Source: Chloroflexota bacterium (GTDB taxonomy: Bacteria; Chloroflexota; Anaerolineae; B4-G1). Taken from it: 64,000 bases of DNA. The notes beneath the pieces are model-generated. The model worked only from the letters and a program-made list of their open reading frames with translations. It did no database searches and had not been told where the DNA came from. Shown here piece by piece: positions 54,175 to 63,819 of the stretch (position 1 is its first letter; each line of letters begins with the position of its first letter). Location of the stretch: positions 1 through 64,000 of the forward strand of contig JAAEPW010000261.1 of assembly GCA_024232355.1 (NCBI GenBank), given 5' to 3'. The translations under genes and the position numbers were made by a program.

Positions 54175-55404
54175 ATGAATCCATCTGCTTTAACATTGAC
54201 AAAAACCAACTCTCTCAAAGATCGAGACCGAATCCCCAACACGATCGGCTACTATGCGGCCTTTATCGCCCTGGGGATGAGCACAGCCTCCTTGGGACCC
54301 ACATTGCCCGGATTGGCCGAAAATACCGGCTCCCAGCTTGGCGAGATCAGCTTTCTTTTTACGACCGGTGCGTTGGGATACCTGCTTGGCTCCTTTTTTG
54401 GGGGACGCTTGTACGATCGGGTGTCGGGTCATCGTTTGATGGCTGCCGTGCTCATCGTTATGGTCGTGATGCTGGCACTGGTCCCTTTACTGCCCCTACT
54501 GTGGTTATTGGCCATCGTCTTGATGGTCTTGGGGATGGCCCAAGGTACGCTGGACGTGGGCGGCAATACGCTGCTGGTCTGGGTGCATCGTGATAAAGTT
54601 GGGCCATTTATGAACGGATTACATTTTTTCTTTGGCGTCGGTTCGTTACTGGCCCCCATTATCATTGCCCAGGTCGTATTGATCGGTGGCAGTATTGCGG
54701 CAAGCTGGAACAGCCTGGCGGCGTATTGGGTGTTGGCATTGCTGATGCTGCCAGTGATTGCCTGGTTGCTGCGCTTGCCCAGCCCGCAAACGCAGACAGT
54801 TTCCGAGGATGAACCGGAGGGAGAGCGACAAGTTAATCACCTATTGGTGGCTCTGATCGCCTTGTTCTTTGTGATCTATACGGGAGCAGAGGTCGGCTTT
54901 GGCGGCTGGGTGTTTACCTATGCCGTGAAAGTGAATCTGGGCACCGAAACGAGCGCTGCCTATCTGAACTCTGTGTTTTGGGGAGCGCTTACACTGGGCC
55001 GATTGTTGGCCATCCCTATTGCCGCTCGTGTCCGGCCGCGCTTTATCCTGCTCAGCGATCTGGTTGGATGCCTGGCCAGTGTGGGCGTGATCTTGTTGTG
55101 GCCCAACGCACCAACGATGCTCTGGTTGGGCACGTTTGGATTGGGATTTTCGATGGCCTCGATTTTCCCCACCATGATTTCTCTGGCCGAGCGCCGGATG
55201 ACGATCACTGGCAAGGTCACCAGTTGGTTTTTTGTCGGGACTAGCATAGGCGGTATGTTTTTGCCCTGGTTGATCGGGCAGCTTTTCGAGTCTGTCGGAC
55301 CGCGAGCGATGATGTTCGCCGTTCTGGTGGACCTGGTCGCGGCAATGTTCGTTTTTGTCGGCGTGATGCGTTATTCGGCTCGATCTGTGATGGACAAAGT
55401 GTAG
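54175..55404 (+). CDS. Major facilitator superfamily transporter (sugar-type)
   Basis: A 409-residue transporter with about twelve helices. It has the MFS signature between helices 2 and 3 (GGRLYDRVSGHRLM), a family-specific GMAQGTLDVGGNTLLVW in helix 4, and an internal cytoplasmic loop rich in acidic residues (SEDEPEGERQ, about 205-215). The repeated half begins at VALIALFFVIYTGAEVGFGGW. The pattern resembles FucP/glucose-type members that move sugars by proton symport; the substrate is inferred. The ribosome site before the ATG is weak. Confidence 0.85.
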   Translation: MNPSALTLTKTNSLKDRDRIPNTIGYYAAFIALGMSTASLGPTLPGLAENTGSQLGEISFLFTTGALGYLLGSFFGGRLYDRVSGHRLMAAVLIVMVVMLALVPLLPLLWLLAIVLMVLGMAQGTLDVGGNTLLVWVHRDKVGPFMNGLHFFFGVGSLLAPIIIAQVVLIGGSIAASWNSLAAYWVLALLMLPVIAWLLRLPSPQTQTVSEDEPEGERQVNHLLVALIALFFVIYTGAEVGFGGWVFTYAVKVNLGTETSAAYLNSVFWGALTLGRLLAIPIAARVRPRFILLSDLVGCLASVGVILLWPNAPTMLWLGTFGLGFSMASIFPTMISLAERRMTITGKVTSWFFVGTSIGGMFLPWLIGQLFESVGPRAMMFAVLVDLVAAMFVFVGVMRYSARSVMDKV

Positions 55405-55542
55405 AAAGCAAGACATCGGAAGTCTCAAAAGCACCGTCCGACAACTTTGAGATGATTGCAAACTTGTCTTACTTGTCATATGTTTAACGGAGACTTTCAA
55501 AGTCTGGTTGATTTTATAAACTCGTAAATTAGGAGGAGTAAT

Positions 55543-55977
55543 ATGGCAAACGTAGAGAAAACGATAGGATTTTTGAATCGCGTGCAGCTTTTTCAAGGAC
55601 TAAAAAAGCGCCAGCTCAAACAGTTGGCCCAGAAATTCACGGTGCGCGACTATGCCGCGGGCAAAGAGATCGTGGCCCAGGGCAAGGGAGGTGAAGGCTT
55701 TTTTATCATCGAGTCTGGTGGAGCTGAGGCCGTCCGTCAGCGGGCCGATGGTGAGAAAATCGTGGTCAATACCTTTGGCCCCACCGACTTTTTCGGCGAG
55801 ATCGCTTTGCTGGATGACGGCCTGCGCACGGCAACTGTCGTCACCACCGGAGCGACCCAATGCCTGGTGCTCACCCGTTGGGATTTTCTCGCAGTGCTGA
55901 ACGACGACGTGGATATCGCTATCACGATCCTGGAAGAGTTGGCCAAACGCTTCCGTATGGCGCTCGACGTTCTCTAG
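55543..55977 (+). CDS. Cyclic-nucleotide-binding domain protein without DNA-binding domain
   Basis: A 144-residue single-domain protein. It has the beta-roll and phosphate-binding cassette of CRP/PKA-type cNMP sensors: FQGLKKRQLKQLAQKF at the start and FFGEIALLDDGLRTATVV (88-105) as the cassette, with the Glu and Arg that contact the nucleotide. It has no helix-turn-helix, so it must act on a partner. AGGAGG lies before the ATG. The next gene downstream on the same strand is a class III nucleotidyl cyclase fusion, which could supply its ligand. Confidence 0.87.
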   Translation: MANVEKTIGFLNRVQLFQGLKKRQLKQLAQKFTVRDYAAGKEIVAQGKGGEGFFIIESGGAEAVRQRADGEKIVVNTFGPTDFFGEIALLDDGLRTATVVTTGATQCLVLTRWDFLAVLNDDVDIAITILEELAKRFRMALDVL

Positions 55978-56003
55978 TTTGAAATTTGTGACAGGTTTCA
56001 AGC

Positions 56004-56095
56004 TCAATACGGTTCAGTTAGTGTAGTTTAGCCCCTTGTGGGCGTTTCTAGCGGGCACAAGGCCCTATGCTACTCTTTGACTGAACGGAATTGAT
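56004..56095. repeat. Intergenic palindrome, copy A (tagccccttgtgggc family)
   Basis: Outer arms (tcaatacggttcagtta and the complement of tgactgaacggaattga) are imperfect inverted repeats. The inside (56022-56073) carries tagccccttgtgggc and cacaaggcccta, also present at 61916-61972. It separates the cNMP-binding gene from the cyclase gene. Confidence 0.65.
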
Positions 56096-56106
56096 TTTAA
56101 GCTTGG

Positions 56107-56132
56107 TGAATTGGACCCAGTTTCCCAATTCA
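56107..56132. promoter_or_regulatory. Small palindrome before the cyclase gene
   Basis: tgaattgg (56107-56114) and ccaattca (56125-56132) are perfect 8-bp arms, 23 bases before the cyclase ATG, which has no clear ribosome site. It may be an operator or a leader hairpin. Confidence 0.4.
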
Positions 56133-56154
56133 TCAGTCTGTCGATTTCTCAACG

Positions 56155-59100
56155 ATGAAATGCCCAAACTGTGCCTATGACGGCCCGTCCGGTATGAAAT
56201 TCTGCGGCATGTGCGGCCTGCGACTGGCGCGAGAATGCTCTGCTTGCGACTTTTGCAATCCGCCCGACTTTAACTTTTGCGGGCAATGCGGCACACCTCT
56301 AACCAAAGATTCGGCCTCACCTCAGCCGCCGCTCGCTGTTGAGGATCAGACTGCCACACTGCCTGCTTCCCGATACCCCTCGCCGCCAATCTCCCTGGAA
56401 GGCGAACGCCGATTGGCCACCGTAATCCTGGCCGACGTGACCGGTTCCACAAACCTCTTGGAACAGATCGGCACCGAAGCCTGGGTAGAGATGATGAACC
56501 GCATCCTCCAGATACTGGAAGCCGAGATCTATCGTTTTGGTGGAGAGGTGGACCAGTTTCGGGGTGACGGCCTGGTTGCCTTTTTCGGCACGACATCGGC
56601 GCACGAGGATGATCCGGAGCGGGCCGTATTGGCCGCTCTGGCGATGCAACAGGTGATCAGACCCTACGCGGCCGAACTGAGCGAGCGCGAATCCATCAAT
56701 CTTTTGCTGCGCGTTGGCGTAAACACGGGGGATGTGATCGTCGCCAGCATTGGTGACAGCCGCCAGCACAGCGAAGACACGGCTATGGGGGAGGCCATTG
56801 CCGTCGCGGCCCGGATGGAGACCGCTGCCGAACCAGGCACTGTCCTGGTTAGTGAGAACACCTACCGTTTGCTTCAGTCACAGTTCGAATGGGAATCACT
56901 GGGTGAGATCATGATCAAGGGTGTGAGCCAGCCCATTGCCGTTTATCGCCCGCTGTTTCCACGAACTGACGTCGAGCAACCACATTCTCTGCAAGCCTAT
57001 GGTCTCTCAACTCCGTTCATCGGGCGCGAGGACGAGTTCCACACCCTCAAAAGCTGTGTCAAAGACCTGTATGATGGTCGGGGCGGAATCGCCATGGTGA
57101 CGGGAGATAAAGGGATGGGCAAGTCCTTTTTGGTGAACGAGGTACGCCATCATTTTGTCCGCCATGGTGTGTTGTTAGCTGAAGCGTATGATAAAGAATC
57201 GTCTCCACCGGCTGCGTTAACCTGGCTGCGCGGGCGTTGCCGGTCCTACAGCCAGTCATCGCCTTACTCGATGTGGCTCGATTTGCTGCAAAACTGGCTG
57301 CACATACATCCGGCCGAGTCCAAGGAGACTGCGCGAGACCATCTTTGCCATCAGGCCAAGGCATTGTGGGGTGATCGTTGGACAGAACATTATCCCTACC
57401 TGGCTACTTTTCTCTCACTTCCCTTGGAAGAAACTTTTGTCGAACGGATCAAATACCTGGACGCTGAAGGATTACGCCAACAGTTCTTTTTGACCATACA
57501 AAGTTGGGTAGAAGAGATGTCCAAGCGTGGGCCTCTCGTGCTGGCTTTTGCAGACGTGCATTGGGCCGACACTACATCGTTGGGCCTATTAAAGTACTGT
57601 CTGCCCTTGTGCGATCACCAAGCACTGCTCTGGCTGATCGTTTGTCGCCCGGATCGTTCTTCGCCAGCCTGGGAATTTCATCACCGGATCGAGACAGAGT
57701 ACCCGCATCGACTGACCACACTAACGCTTCCGCCATTGACTGACGATCAAAGCTGTGAATTCATAGACCAATTGGTTGGGCAAAAAGTACTGTCAGCGAA
57801 TACGTGTACCCTCATCGCCGGCAAAGCCGAAGGAAACCCTTACTATGTTGGGGAACTCGTTCAGTCTTTGATCGAACAAGAGGTGTTGGTACGGGATGTC
57901 GAAACCAGTCGTTGGCGCGTGATGCGTGCCGTGGCCTCGCTCGATTTGCCGGACACGCTACAAAGCCTGCTGCTGGCACGCATTGACAACCTTTCGCGTG
58001 GTGAACGCCGCGTGCTCCAAATGGCTGCCGTGATCGGGCCTGTGTTCTGGTCGAACGTGCTGCAAGCTCTGGCTAGCGGCTCGGCAGCGTTGGAAACATC
58101 ATCCCTAAAAGCACATCTGACGGCGCTACAGCGCGCGCAGTTGGTCAATGAGCGCCGGCGGGTGCCCGCTTTGGGAATGGAATATGTCTTCAAGTCTAAC
58201 CTGATTCGGGATGCGGCCTACGAAGGTTTGCTCGGCACCCAGCGCGCAGTGTACCATCTTCAGGCAGCCGAATATCTCGAAGACTTTTTTGGGCTCGAGG
58301 CACTGTCGTCGTACTATGACGTGCTGGCGTACCATTATTGTCAGGCCGGTCACCGGGGAAAAGAATTGTTCTATACGATTCAAGCTGCCGAACAAGCCCA
58401 AGAGATTTATGCCAATGCTGAAGCACTGGCGCATTATGCCCATGCTCTCGAGCTGCTGGATAAAATGGAAGAGTATGTGGCCAATGAGGATGGGAACGAG
58501 AACCGGCTCTATACCATCTCTACCCAACGTTTTGAAGCGCTCAACGGTCGGCGCAAGCTATCCTTCTTGATGGGCGATTTCGATGCGATGTGGGCCGATG
58601 CCCAAGCATTGCTCCCACTGGCGCGTCAGTTGGATGATGACCCGGTATGGCTGGTTGACGCGCTTTTGGAACAGCCCGGGGTGGCGGGGTGGCGGCACAA
58701 GGAGGACCTAGACGCAGCCGTTCCGATGGCCCAACAAGCTTTGGCACTATCCCAACAACTGGGTGATCGTCACCGGGAAATGCAGTGCCTGACCGTTGTC
58801 GCTCGTCTGTGCTTGTGGCGTAACGATCCCCAAGCATGGGAACTCGCGGAACAAGCTTTTGAACTGGCCCAACAACTGGGGGACCAACGTCACGAGGTCG
58901 GCATTCTCATCGGAATGGGGCATATCTATGCCACGAGCGAACCAGAGCGCAGCATGAAATACTTGGAGGCCGCTCTTCCCATCAGCCAGGTTCTGGATGA
59001 CAAGATGACTGAACTGGAAATTTTGGGTCTGATCGGCGTGCAACTTGAGAGCAGTGGTGACTATTGCCAAAGACTGACCGAGTGTTATGGAGAACGGTTA

Positions 59101-59892
59101 CGCCTCAGTCGTGAGATTGGGCACCGTCCGGCAGAAGCTGAAACCTTGATGTTCTACGGTCAAATCCTGGCCCTTTATCTGGGTGATTATGAGGCGGGGT
59201 TGGCGATGTTGGAGGAGAGCCTCAGCATTTGGGAGGGGATGCCGGGCGAACTGTTTTGCTTGCTGCGTATTGCTCAGATTTATACTGTGCAGGCCCAGCA
59301 CGACGAGGCATTTATGGTCCTTGAGCGCGCGCACCGCATTGGCGAGCGGTATTCGGAAGACATGGCGCGTACTGGCCTAGATCTAGTTTCCATCATTTTA
59401 CACAACGCTCTTGGCGATGAGGAGCACTTGGCCCTTGCACTGGAACTTGCCACGCAGAATCGCCAAGTATTTGTGGATAACTCACAGCTCTCAGATCAGT
59501 ATCGTATGGTCGCTGCCTGCGAGGCGGCAGCCGCTCATCTTGGATTGTCCCAGGCGGTTGCCGACGCACCAAAGCATCAGCACCATCTACATCAGGCGTT
59601 AGAGTCGTCACAAGCGGCGCTGGATATCTACCAGTCTTTTGGATACGTCCGTCCCATAGAGTGTGTCAGCGAAGAGATCTTTTTCCGACACAGTCAGGCC
59701 CTGGCAGCCAACGGTCGCGAGGCAGAGGCTGCCGAATATCTCCAGCGCGCCCACGAAGAAATGATGCGCAAACACGATCTGATCCCACCGGACAGCTCTT
59801 TTCGCCGCACTTATTTGGACAACATTCCCTTGCACCGCGATATTCGCGCGGCGTACACGGCAAATACCAACTTGCAAAGAGTGGCAGAGTGA
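56155..59892 (+). CDS. Zinc-ribbon class III nucleotidyl cyclase fused to AAA/STAND ATPase and TPR repeats
   Basis: A 1245-residue signalling protein. A double zinc ribbon (four CxxC knuckles within 3-46) is followed by a class III cyclase domain (about 85-270): first metal Asp in VILADVTGST and second in FRGDGLVAFFG. The transition-state pair normally NxAAR reads AVAARM, so the Asn is Ala and the Arg is kept. The position that usually holds the base-specifying Lys appears to be Gln. The ATPase has FIGREDEF, Walker A TGDKGMGKS (about 313-321) and an FADVHWAD Walker B. About 750-1180 form TPR-like repeats (for example AEQAFELAQQLGDQ). Output may be cAMP or cGMP, or the domain may act as a regulator. 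It follows a cNMP-binding gene. Confidence 0.88.
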   Translation: MKCPNCAYDGPSGMKFCGMCGLRLARECSACDFCNPPDFNFCGQCGTPLTKDSASPQPPLAVEDQTATLPASRYPSPPISLEGERRLATVILADVTGSTNLLEQIGTEAWVEMMNRILQILEAEIYRFGGEVDQFRGDGLVAFFGTTSAHEDDPERAVLAALAMQQVIRPYAAELSERESINLLLRVGVNTGDVIVASIGDSRQHSEDTAMGEAIAVAARMETAAEPGTVLVSENTYRLLQSQFEWESLGEIMIKGVSQPIAVYRPLFPRTDVEQPHSLQAYGLSTPFIGREDEFHTLKSCVKDLYDGRGGIAMVTGDKGMGKSFLVNEVRHHFVRHGVLLAEAYDKESSPPAALTWLRGRCRSYSQSSPYSMWLDLLQNWLHIHPAESKETARDHLCHQAKALWGDRWTEHYPYLATFLSLPLEETFVERIKYLDAEGLRQQFFLTIQSWVEEMSKRGPLVLAFADVHWADTTSLGLLKYCLPLCDHQALLWLIVCRPDRSSPAWEFHHRIETEYPHRLTTLTLPPLTDDQSCEFIDQLVGQKVLSANTCTLIAGKAEGNPYYVGELVQSLIEQEVLVRDVETSRWRVMRAVASLDLPDTLQSLLLARIDNLSRGERRVLQMAAVIGPVFWSNVLQALASGSAALETSSLKAHLTALQRAQLVNERRRVPALGMEYVFKSNLIRDAAYEGLLGTQRAVYHLQAAEYLEDFFGLEALSSYYDVLAYHYCQAGHRGKELFYTIQAAEQAQEIYANAEALAHYAHALELLDKMEEYVANEDGNENRLYTISTQRFEALNGRRKLSFLMGDFDAMWADAQALLPLARQLDDDPVWLVDALLEQPGVAGWRHKEDLDAAVPMAQQALALSQQLGDRHREMQCLTVVARLCLWRNDPQAWELAEQAFELAQQLGDQRHEVGILIGMGHIYATSEPERSMKYLEAALPISQVLDDKMTELEILGLIGVQLESSGDYCQRLTECYGERLRLSREIGHRPAEAETLMFYGQILALYLGDYEAGLAMLEESLSIWEGMPGELFCLLRIAQIYTVQAQHDEAFMVLERAHRIGERYSEDMARTGLDLVSIILHNALGDEEHLALALELATQNRQVFVDNSQLSDQYRMVAACEAAAAHLGLSQAVADAPKHQHHLHQALESSQAALDIYQSFGYVRPIECVSEEIFFRHSQALAANGREAEAAEYLQRAHEEMMRKHDLIPPDSSFRRTYLDNIPLHRDIRAAYTANTNLQRVAE

Positions 59893-59905
59893 TTGGAGTG
59901 AGTTT

Positions 59906-61903
59906 TTGACCAAAGTTAGTATAAAGAGATGGTTGAATGCTCAGAGGCTCAGTCTCAGTGATTGGGCCGTTATTTTGCTCTTGTTGGTCTTGATCGTGGC
60001 TCTTGGAGTCTTTGCGGTCCACGCAGCTAAATCGGTCTCTCACCGGTATCCCCTGGATTATGGTGAGGCCCCACTGGTCAACCAGGCGATGCACCTGGCA
60101 GACGGGCAAAATATCTATCGCCGGAACCTCTCAGAGCCACCATATACGATCTCTAACTATCCGCCGCTATACGTGCTCTCGATGGCTCCTTTTGTGGAAC
60201 TGTTTGGGCCGAACTTTTGGTCCGGACGGGCCATTTCGGTAGCGAGCGCCCTGGCTTCGGCAGTTTTCATCGCGTTGATCGTCCACAGCCAGACAAAAGA
60301 TTGGTTAGCATCTGCTGCGGCTGGCTTGTTCTTGTTGGCGATTCCTTTTGTGGTGTATTGGGCTTCTTTGGCGCGTATCGATTCGCTTGCCTTGGCCCTC
60401 AGCCTGGCCGGATTGTATTTGCTGGCGCGGTGGCCTGATGCCCGATGGAGTATGATCGCTTCGGCGTTATTGTTGCTTGCGGCAATCTATACCCGGCAAT
60501 CGTATGCACTAGCCGCTCCGATGGCTGCTTTTTTCTGGTTGTGCGCCCATAATTGGCGACGGGCGTTCGGCCTCGTGGCGCTGGTAGGTGGCTTGGCTTT
60601 ACTTCTCTTTTTTGTTTTGAACATGCTGACCCAAGGGGGATTCTATTTCAATATCGTCACGGCAAACGTGAACGAATTTGGCATGGATCGGTTAGAGTGG
60701 AATTTGCACCAACTCCGCGACACGGCCTTTATCTTGCTTCTCTTGAGTGGCGCATTTCTCATCTTTGCTCCCGGCCGAATGCGTTCGTGGCCGCTATTGA
60801 CGCCTTACCTGATTGGGGCCGCGCTTTCTGGCCTGACGATCGGCAAGATCGGCTCGAACGTCAACTATTTTCTCGAACTGTGTGCTACGATGAGTCTGGT
60901 GGCAGGATCATTTGTGGCCTGGGTTCGCCGGACTGGTTTGTTGCGCGCCGTGCTCCCGATTCTGTTGACGATGCAGGCCGTTCAACTAATGGTGTGGACA
61001 TTCGACGAATACTGGGGGCCGCTGAATAATCGGATCAGGTCAGTGTCCGAAATTCGCCAGTTGGAGGATATCGTGATCGACACCGATGGCCCGATCCTGG
61101 CCGACGAGTACATGGGCCTGCTCACACTCCAGGGACGGCCATTGGTTATCCAACCCTTTGAGGTCACCCAGTTGTCCAACGTTGGGCTGTGGGATCAAAC
61201 GTCCCTGGTCGAGGATATTCGCGATAAAGAATTTCCCATCATTCTTGTCCATCATTTCCCCAGTTATCCTGTGTACAAGGAGCGTTGGACGCCCGAAATG
61301 CTGTCTGCTATCGATCGCTCGTACGTTTTTGCCGAGTCTCTGGCCGACACGCGCGTGTATCGTCCCTTCGGCAGCCATACTCCGTCGCACGCTTGCCCTG
61401 GCGCGCCCTGGCAATTGCCCACCAGCGGTGATTTGGGCGTGCAATGGGACGAGGAGGGGCTTGACTTTTTGGGTTGGGGCAACGAAAATAGTATAGCGGT
61501 CCACGCTGTAGCAGATGGTCTGTTGACCCGCCTCCCCGGTTGGAACGACGGTGTGGCGATCCAACACGACGATCCATTGCAGCTCGGCGAAAAAGTGTGG
61601 TCGTACTACACGCACATGTCCAATGCCAATGGTACTGACTCTTACATCGTTCGAGATTTTCCACCGGGCAGTGACAGTGTACCGGTACAAGCGGGGCAAG
61701 TGCTTGGATACCAAGGGCGTTGGAGCGGAGAATCGTCGAGGCCAATGTGGGTACACCTGCGCTTTGTGGTGCTACGGGCCACAGACGACGGTTCGTTCCC
61801 AGACGAGGCGGGAGCGGCGGACATGCTTGATCCATCACCTTACCTGGGGATCGCCGCCAGGACCGAGACCGGATTACGGCCTTTGCGTTGTCAGGAACAA
61901 TGA
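59906..61903 (+). CDS. GT-C-type membrane glycosyltransferase-like protein with C-terminal LytM-like domain, paralogue 2
   Basis: A 665-residue paralogue of the protein at 51633 with the same order: around ten helices with the acidic pair in YPLDYGEAPLVNQA, then an outside region and a C-terminal LytM-like domain (HAVADGLLTRL, AIQHDD, VWSYYTHM, VHLRFVVL). Here YTHM is kept but the HxH motif has become HLR, the reverse of the changes in paralogue 1. Translation probably begins at the TTG at 59906, eight bases after GGAG and 14 bp beyond the cyclase stop. No better start codon with a ribosome site was found. Co-transcription with the cyclase gene is likely. Confidence 0.75.
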   Translation: MTKVSIKRWLNAQRLSLSDWAVILLLLVLIVALGVFAVHAAKSVSHRYPLDYGEAPLVNQAMHLADGQNIYRRNLSEPPYTISNYPPLYVLSMAPFVELFGPNFWSGRAISVASALASAVFIALIVHSQTKDWLASAAAGLFLLAIPFVVYWASLARIDSLALALSLAGLYLLARWPDARWSMIASALLLLAAIYTRQSYALAAPMAAFFWLCAHNWRRAFGLVALVGGLALLLFFVLNMLTQGGFYFNIVTANVNEFGMDRLEWNLHQLRDTAFILLLLSGAFLIFAPGRMRSWPLLTPYLIGAALSGLTIGKIGSNVNYFLELCATMSLVAGSFVAWVRRTGLLRAVLPILLTMQAVQLMVWTFDEYWGPLNNRIRSVSEIRQLEDIVIDTDGPILADEYMGLLTLQGRPLVIQPFEVTQLSNVGLWDQTSLVEDIRDKEFPIILVHHFPSYPVYKERWTPEMLSAIDRSYVFAESLADTRVYRPFGSHTPSHACPGAPWQLPTSGDLGVQWDEEGLDFLGWGNENSIAVHAVADGLLTRLPGWNDGVAIQHDDPLQLGEKVWSYYTHMSNANGTDSYIVRDFPPGSDSVPVQAGQVLGYQGRWSGESSRPMWVHLRFVVLRATDDGSFPDEAGAADMLDPSPYLGIAARTETGLRPLRCQEQ

Positions 61904-61915
61904 CCGTCGGGGAAA

Positions 61916-61972
61916 TGTAGCCCCTTGTGGGCAGCTTGTGCGATAAAAAACGGGCGCAAGGCCCCATACTAC
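61916..61972. repeat. Intergenic palindrome, copy B (tagccccttgtgggc family)
   Basis: tgtagccccttgtgggc (61916-61932) and gggcgcaaggccccatac near the right end match copy A at 56022-56073 in both arms, with a different loop. It lies directly after the GT-C paralogue 2 gene. Confidence 0.65.
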
Positions 61973-62011
61973 AGGATGTCTCTGACAAGGAGCAATAAAG
62001 GAGGAAAAAAG

Positions 62012-62869
62012 ATGATTGAGAAACAGTTGTTCGGACGTACAGGACACGAGAGCACACGTACCCTCTTTGGGGCAGCCGCCCTCGGTTCGGTCACTCAGGC
62101 CGAGGCCGACCGCACGCTGGAGGTGCTGCTGGAATATGGCATCAATCACATCGACACAGCCGCCAGCTATGGCGACGCGGAGCTGCGCATCGGGCCGTGG
62201 ATGAAGCAGCATCGTCAGAATTTCTTTCTAGCCACCAAGACGGAACATCGCACGTATCAAGGTGCCTGGGACGAACTGCGCCGCTCGTTGGAGCGGCTGC
62301 GCGTGGACTATGTAGACCTGTGGCAGATGCACGTCTTGGTGGACCCACAGGATTGGGAGACGGCGATGGGGCCGGGTGGGGCGCTGGAGGCATTCGTTGA
62401 GGCTCGTGAACAGGGACTGGTGCGCTTCCTGGGCGTGACAGGCCATGGCGTGACCGTCGCCGCGATGCACAAGCGCAGCCTGGAGCGTTTCGACTTTGAC
62501 TCGGTATTGCTGCCGTACAGTCACGTAATGATGCAAAATCCCCAGTACGCCGCCGATTTCGAGACACTCGCAGCAATGTGCCAGGAGCGCAACGTGGCGA
62601 TGCAAGCGATAAAGTCCATCTGCCGCAGGCCGTGGGGCGATCAGACGCAAACCCGCAACACTTGGTACGAGCCGCTGGAGGATCAGGCCGACATTGACCG
62701 GGCGGTGCATTGGGTATTTGGCTATCCGGGTATCTTTTTGAACACGGCGGGAGATATTCACCTGCTACCCAAGATATTGGATGCCGCCAGCCGCTTTGAA
62801 AAGTGTCCTTCTGATGAGGCGATGGATGCGATGGTGGCAGAGCGGGAGATGGCGCCGCTTTTTGTTTAA
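62012..62869 (+). CDS. Aldo/keto reductase family protein
   Basis: A 285-residue NAD(P)H-dependent (beta/alpha)8-barrel oxidoreductase. The catalytic tetrad is visible: Asp and Tyr in [13 protein letters not shown] (about 48-60), Lys in [10 protein letters not shown] and His in VDLWQMHVL. Cofactor-binding residues at the C-terminus are less clear ([13 protein letters not shown]). Length is slightly short for the family (about 320). AAAGGAGG precedes the ATG. Substrate unknown; no metabolic partner is adjacent. Confidence 0.9.
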   Translation: MIEKQLFGRTGHESTRTLFGAAALGSVTQAEADRTLEVLLEYGINHIDTAASYGDAELRIGPWMKQHRQNFFLATKTEHRTYQGAWDELRRSLERLRVDYVDLWQMHVLVDPQDWETAMGPGGALEAFVEAREQGLVRFLGVTGHGVTVAAMHKRSLERFDFDSVLLPYSHVMMQNPQYAADFETLAAMCQERNVAMQAIKSICRRPWGDQTQTRNTWYEPLEDQADIDRAVHWVFGYPGIFLNTAGDIHLLPKILDAASRFEKCPSDEAMDAMVAEREMAPLFV

Positions 62870-62929
62870 AATCAAGTTGCATGCTCTTGCATTCAGGTTA
62901 TCAATAATACTGAACTTGAGGAGATACAA

Positions 62930-63790
62930 ATGTCTAAAATCGATATTCCCACCTTTGATGCTTTTATGAATCCAGTTATTCAAGCGCTTAAAAGTCTGGG
63001 TGGTTCTGGCACAATTGAGGAGATTAACAACAAGGTCGTCGAAATTGCTGAACTTTCTGACGATCAAACAGAAGTTTTGCACAAGCCTGAAAAAGGAGGA
63101 GGCAGTACCGAAGTCGAATATAGACTCGCTTGGACAAGAACTTATCTGAAGAAATATGATGTATTGGAGAATTCCAGCCGAGGCGTCTGGGCACTAACGG
63201 CAAAAGGCAGACAGATTGATCGTGTCAACCCTAAAGAGGTGAGACGATTTGTTCAAGCGCAGAAGAAGGAAGCGCAAGTAGTTTCAGAAGAAGTTGAGAT
63301 TGACGAGGCTGAGACAGAGCCTTTGTGGCGGGATGAGTTGTTGGATGTATTGCTTGAGATGGATCCCTCTGCATTTGAGCGCCTCGTGCAAAGGTTACTT
63401 CGCGAATCAGGATTTATCCAAGTTGAGGTAACAGGACGAAGTGGTGATGGTGGTGTTGATGGCAAAGGGATAATGCGGTTGGGAGGATTACTGAGTTTTC
63501 ACGTGATATTCCAGTGTAAGCGCTATCGTGGATCAGTTACAGCTAGCCAAGTCCGAGACTTTCGTGGTGCAATGGTTGGCAGAGCCGATAAAGGCTTGCT
63601 CGTAACAACAGGAAATTTTACCAAAGATGCGACAAGAGAAGCCACAAGGGACGGTGCTGCGCCCGCAATAGATTTGATTGATGGGGATTTGCTCTTGGAC
63701 AAACTCAAGGAACTTGGTCTAGGTGTAAAGACGAGGGTAGTAAAAGCTGAACAAATCACAGTTGATCGCAATTGGTTTTCTGGTATATGA
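62930..63790 (+). CDS. Mrr-type (type IV) restriction endonuclease
   Basis: A 286-residue protein. The N-terminal winged-helix domain (about 8-95) shows the family pattern ALKSLGGSGTIEEINNKV and a wing ending GVWALTAKGRQ. A charged linker leads to the catalytic domain (about 140-270) with the PD-(D/E)xK-like motif: FERLVQRLLRESGF, the acidic GRSGDGGVDGKG and QCKRYRG. Mrr enzymes cut modified DNA. All catalytic positions seem present. GAGGAG precedes the ATG. No methyltransferase is adjacent, as expected for type IV. Confidence 0.9.
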   Translation: MSKIDIPTFDAFMNPVIQALKSLGGSGTIEEINNKVVEIAELSDDQTEVLHKPEKGGGSTEVEYRLAWTRTYLKKYDVLENSSRGVWALTAKGRQIDRVNPKEVRRFVQAQKKEAQVVSEEVEIDEAETEPLWRDELLDVLLEMDPSAFERLVQRLLRESGFIQVEVTGRSGDGGVDGKGIMRLGGLLSFHVIFQCKRYRGSVTASQVRDFRGAMVGRADKGLLVTTGNFTKDATREATRDGAAPAIDLIDGDLLLDKLKELGLGVKTRVVKAEQITVDRNWFSGI

Positions 63791-63819
63791 AGCTCAGGTT
63801 ATAGTCAGAAATTGTTCAG

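Noticed and set aside
35673..61972. CRISPR array from the intergenic palindromes
   Set aside because: Copies are kilobases apart, not regularly spaced, and no cas gene is present.
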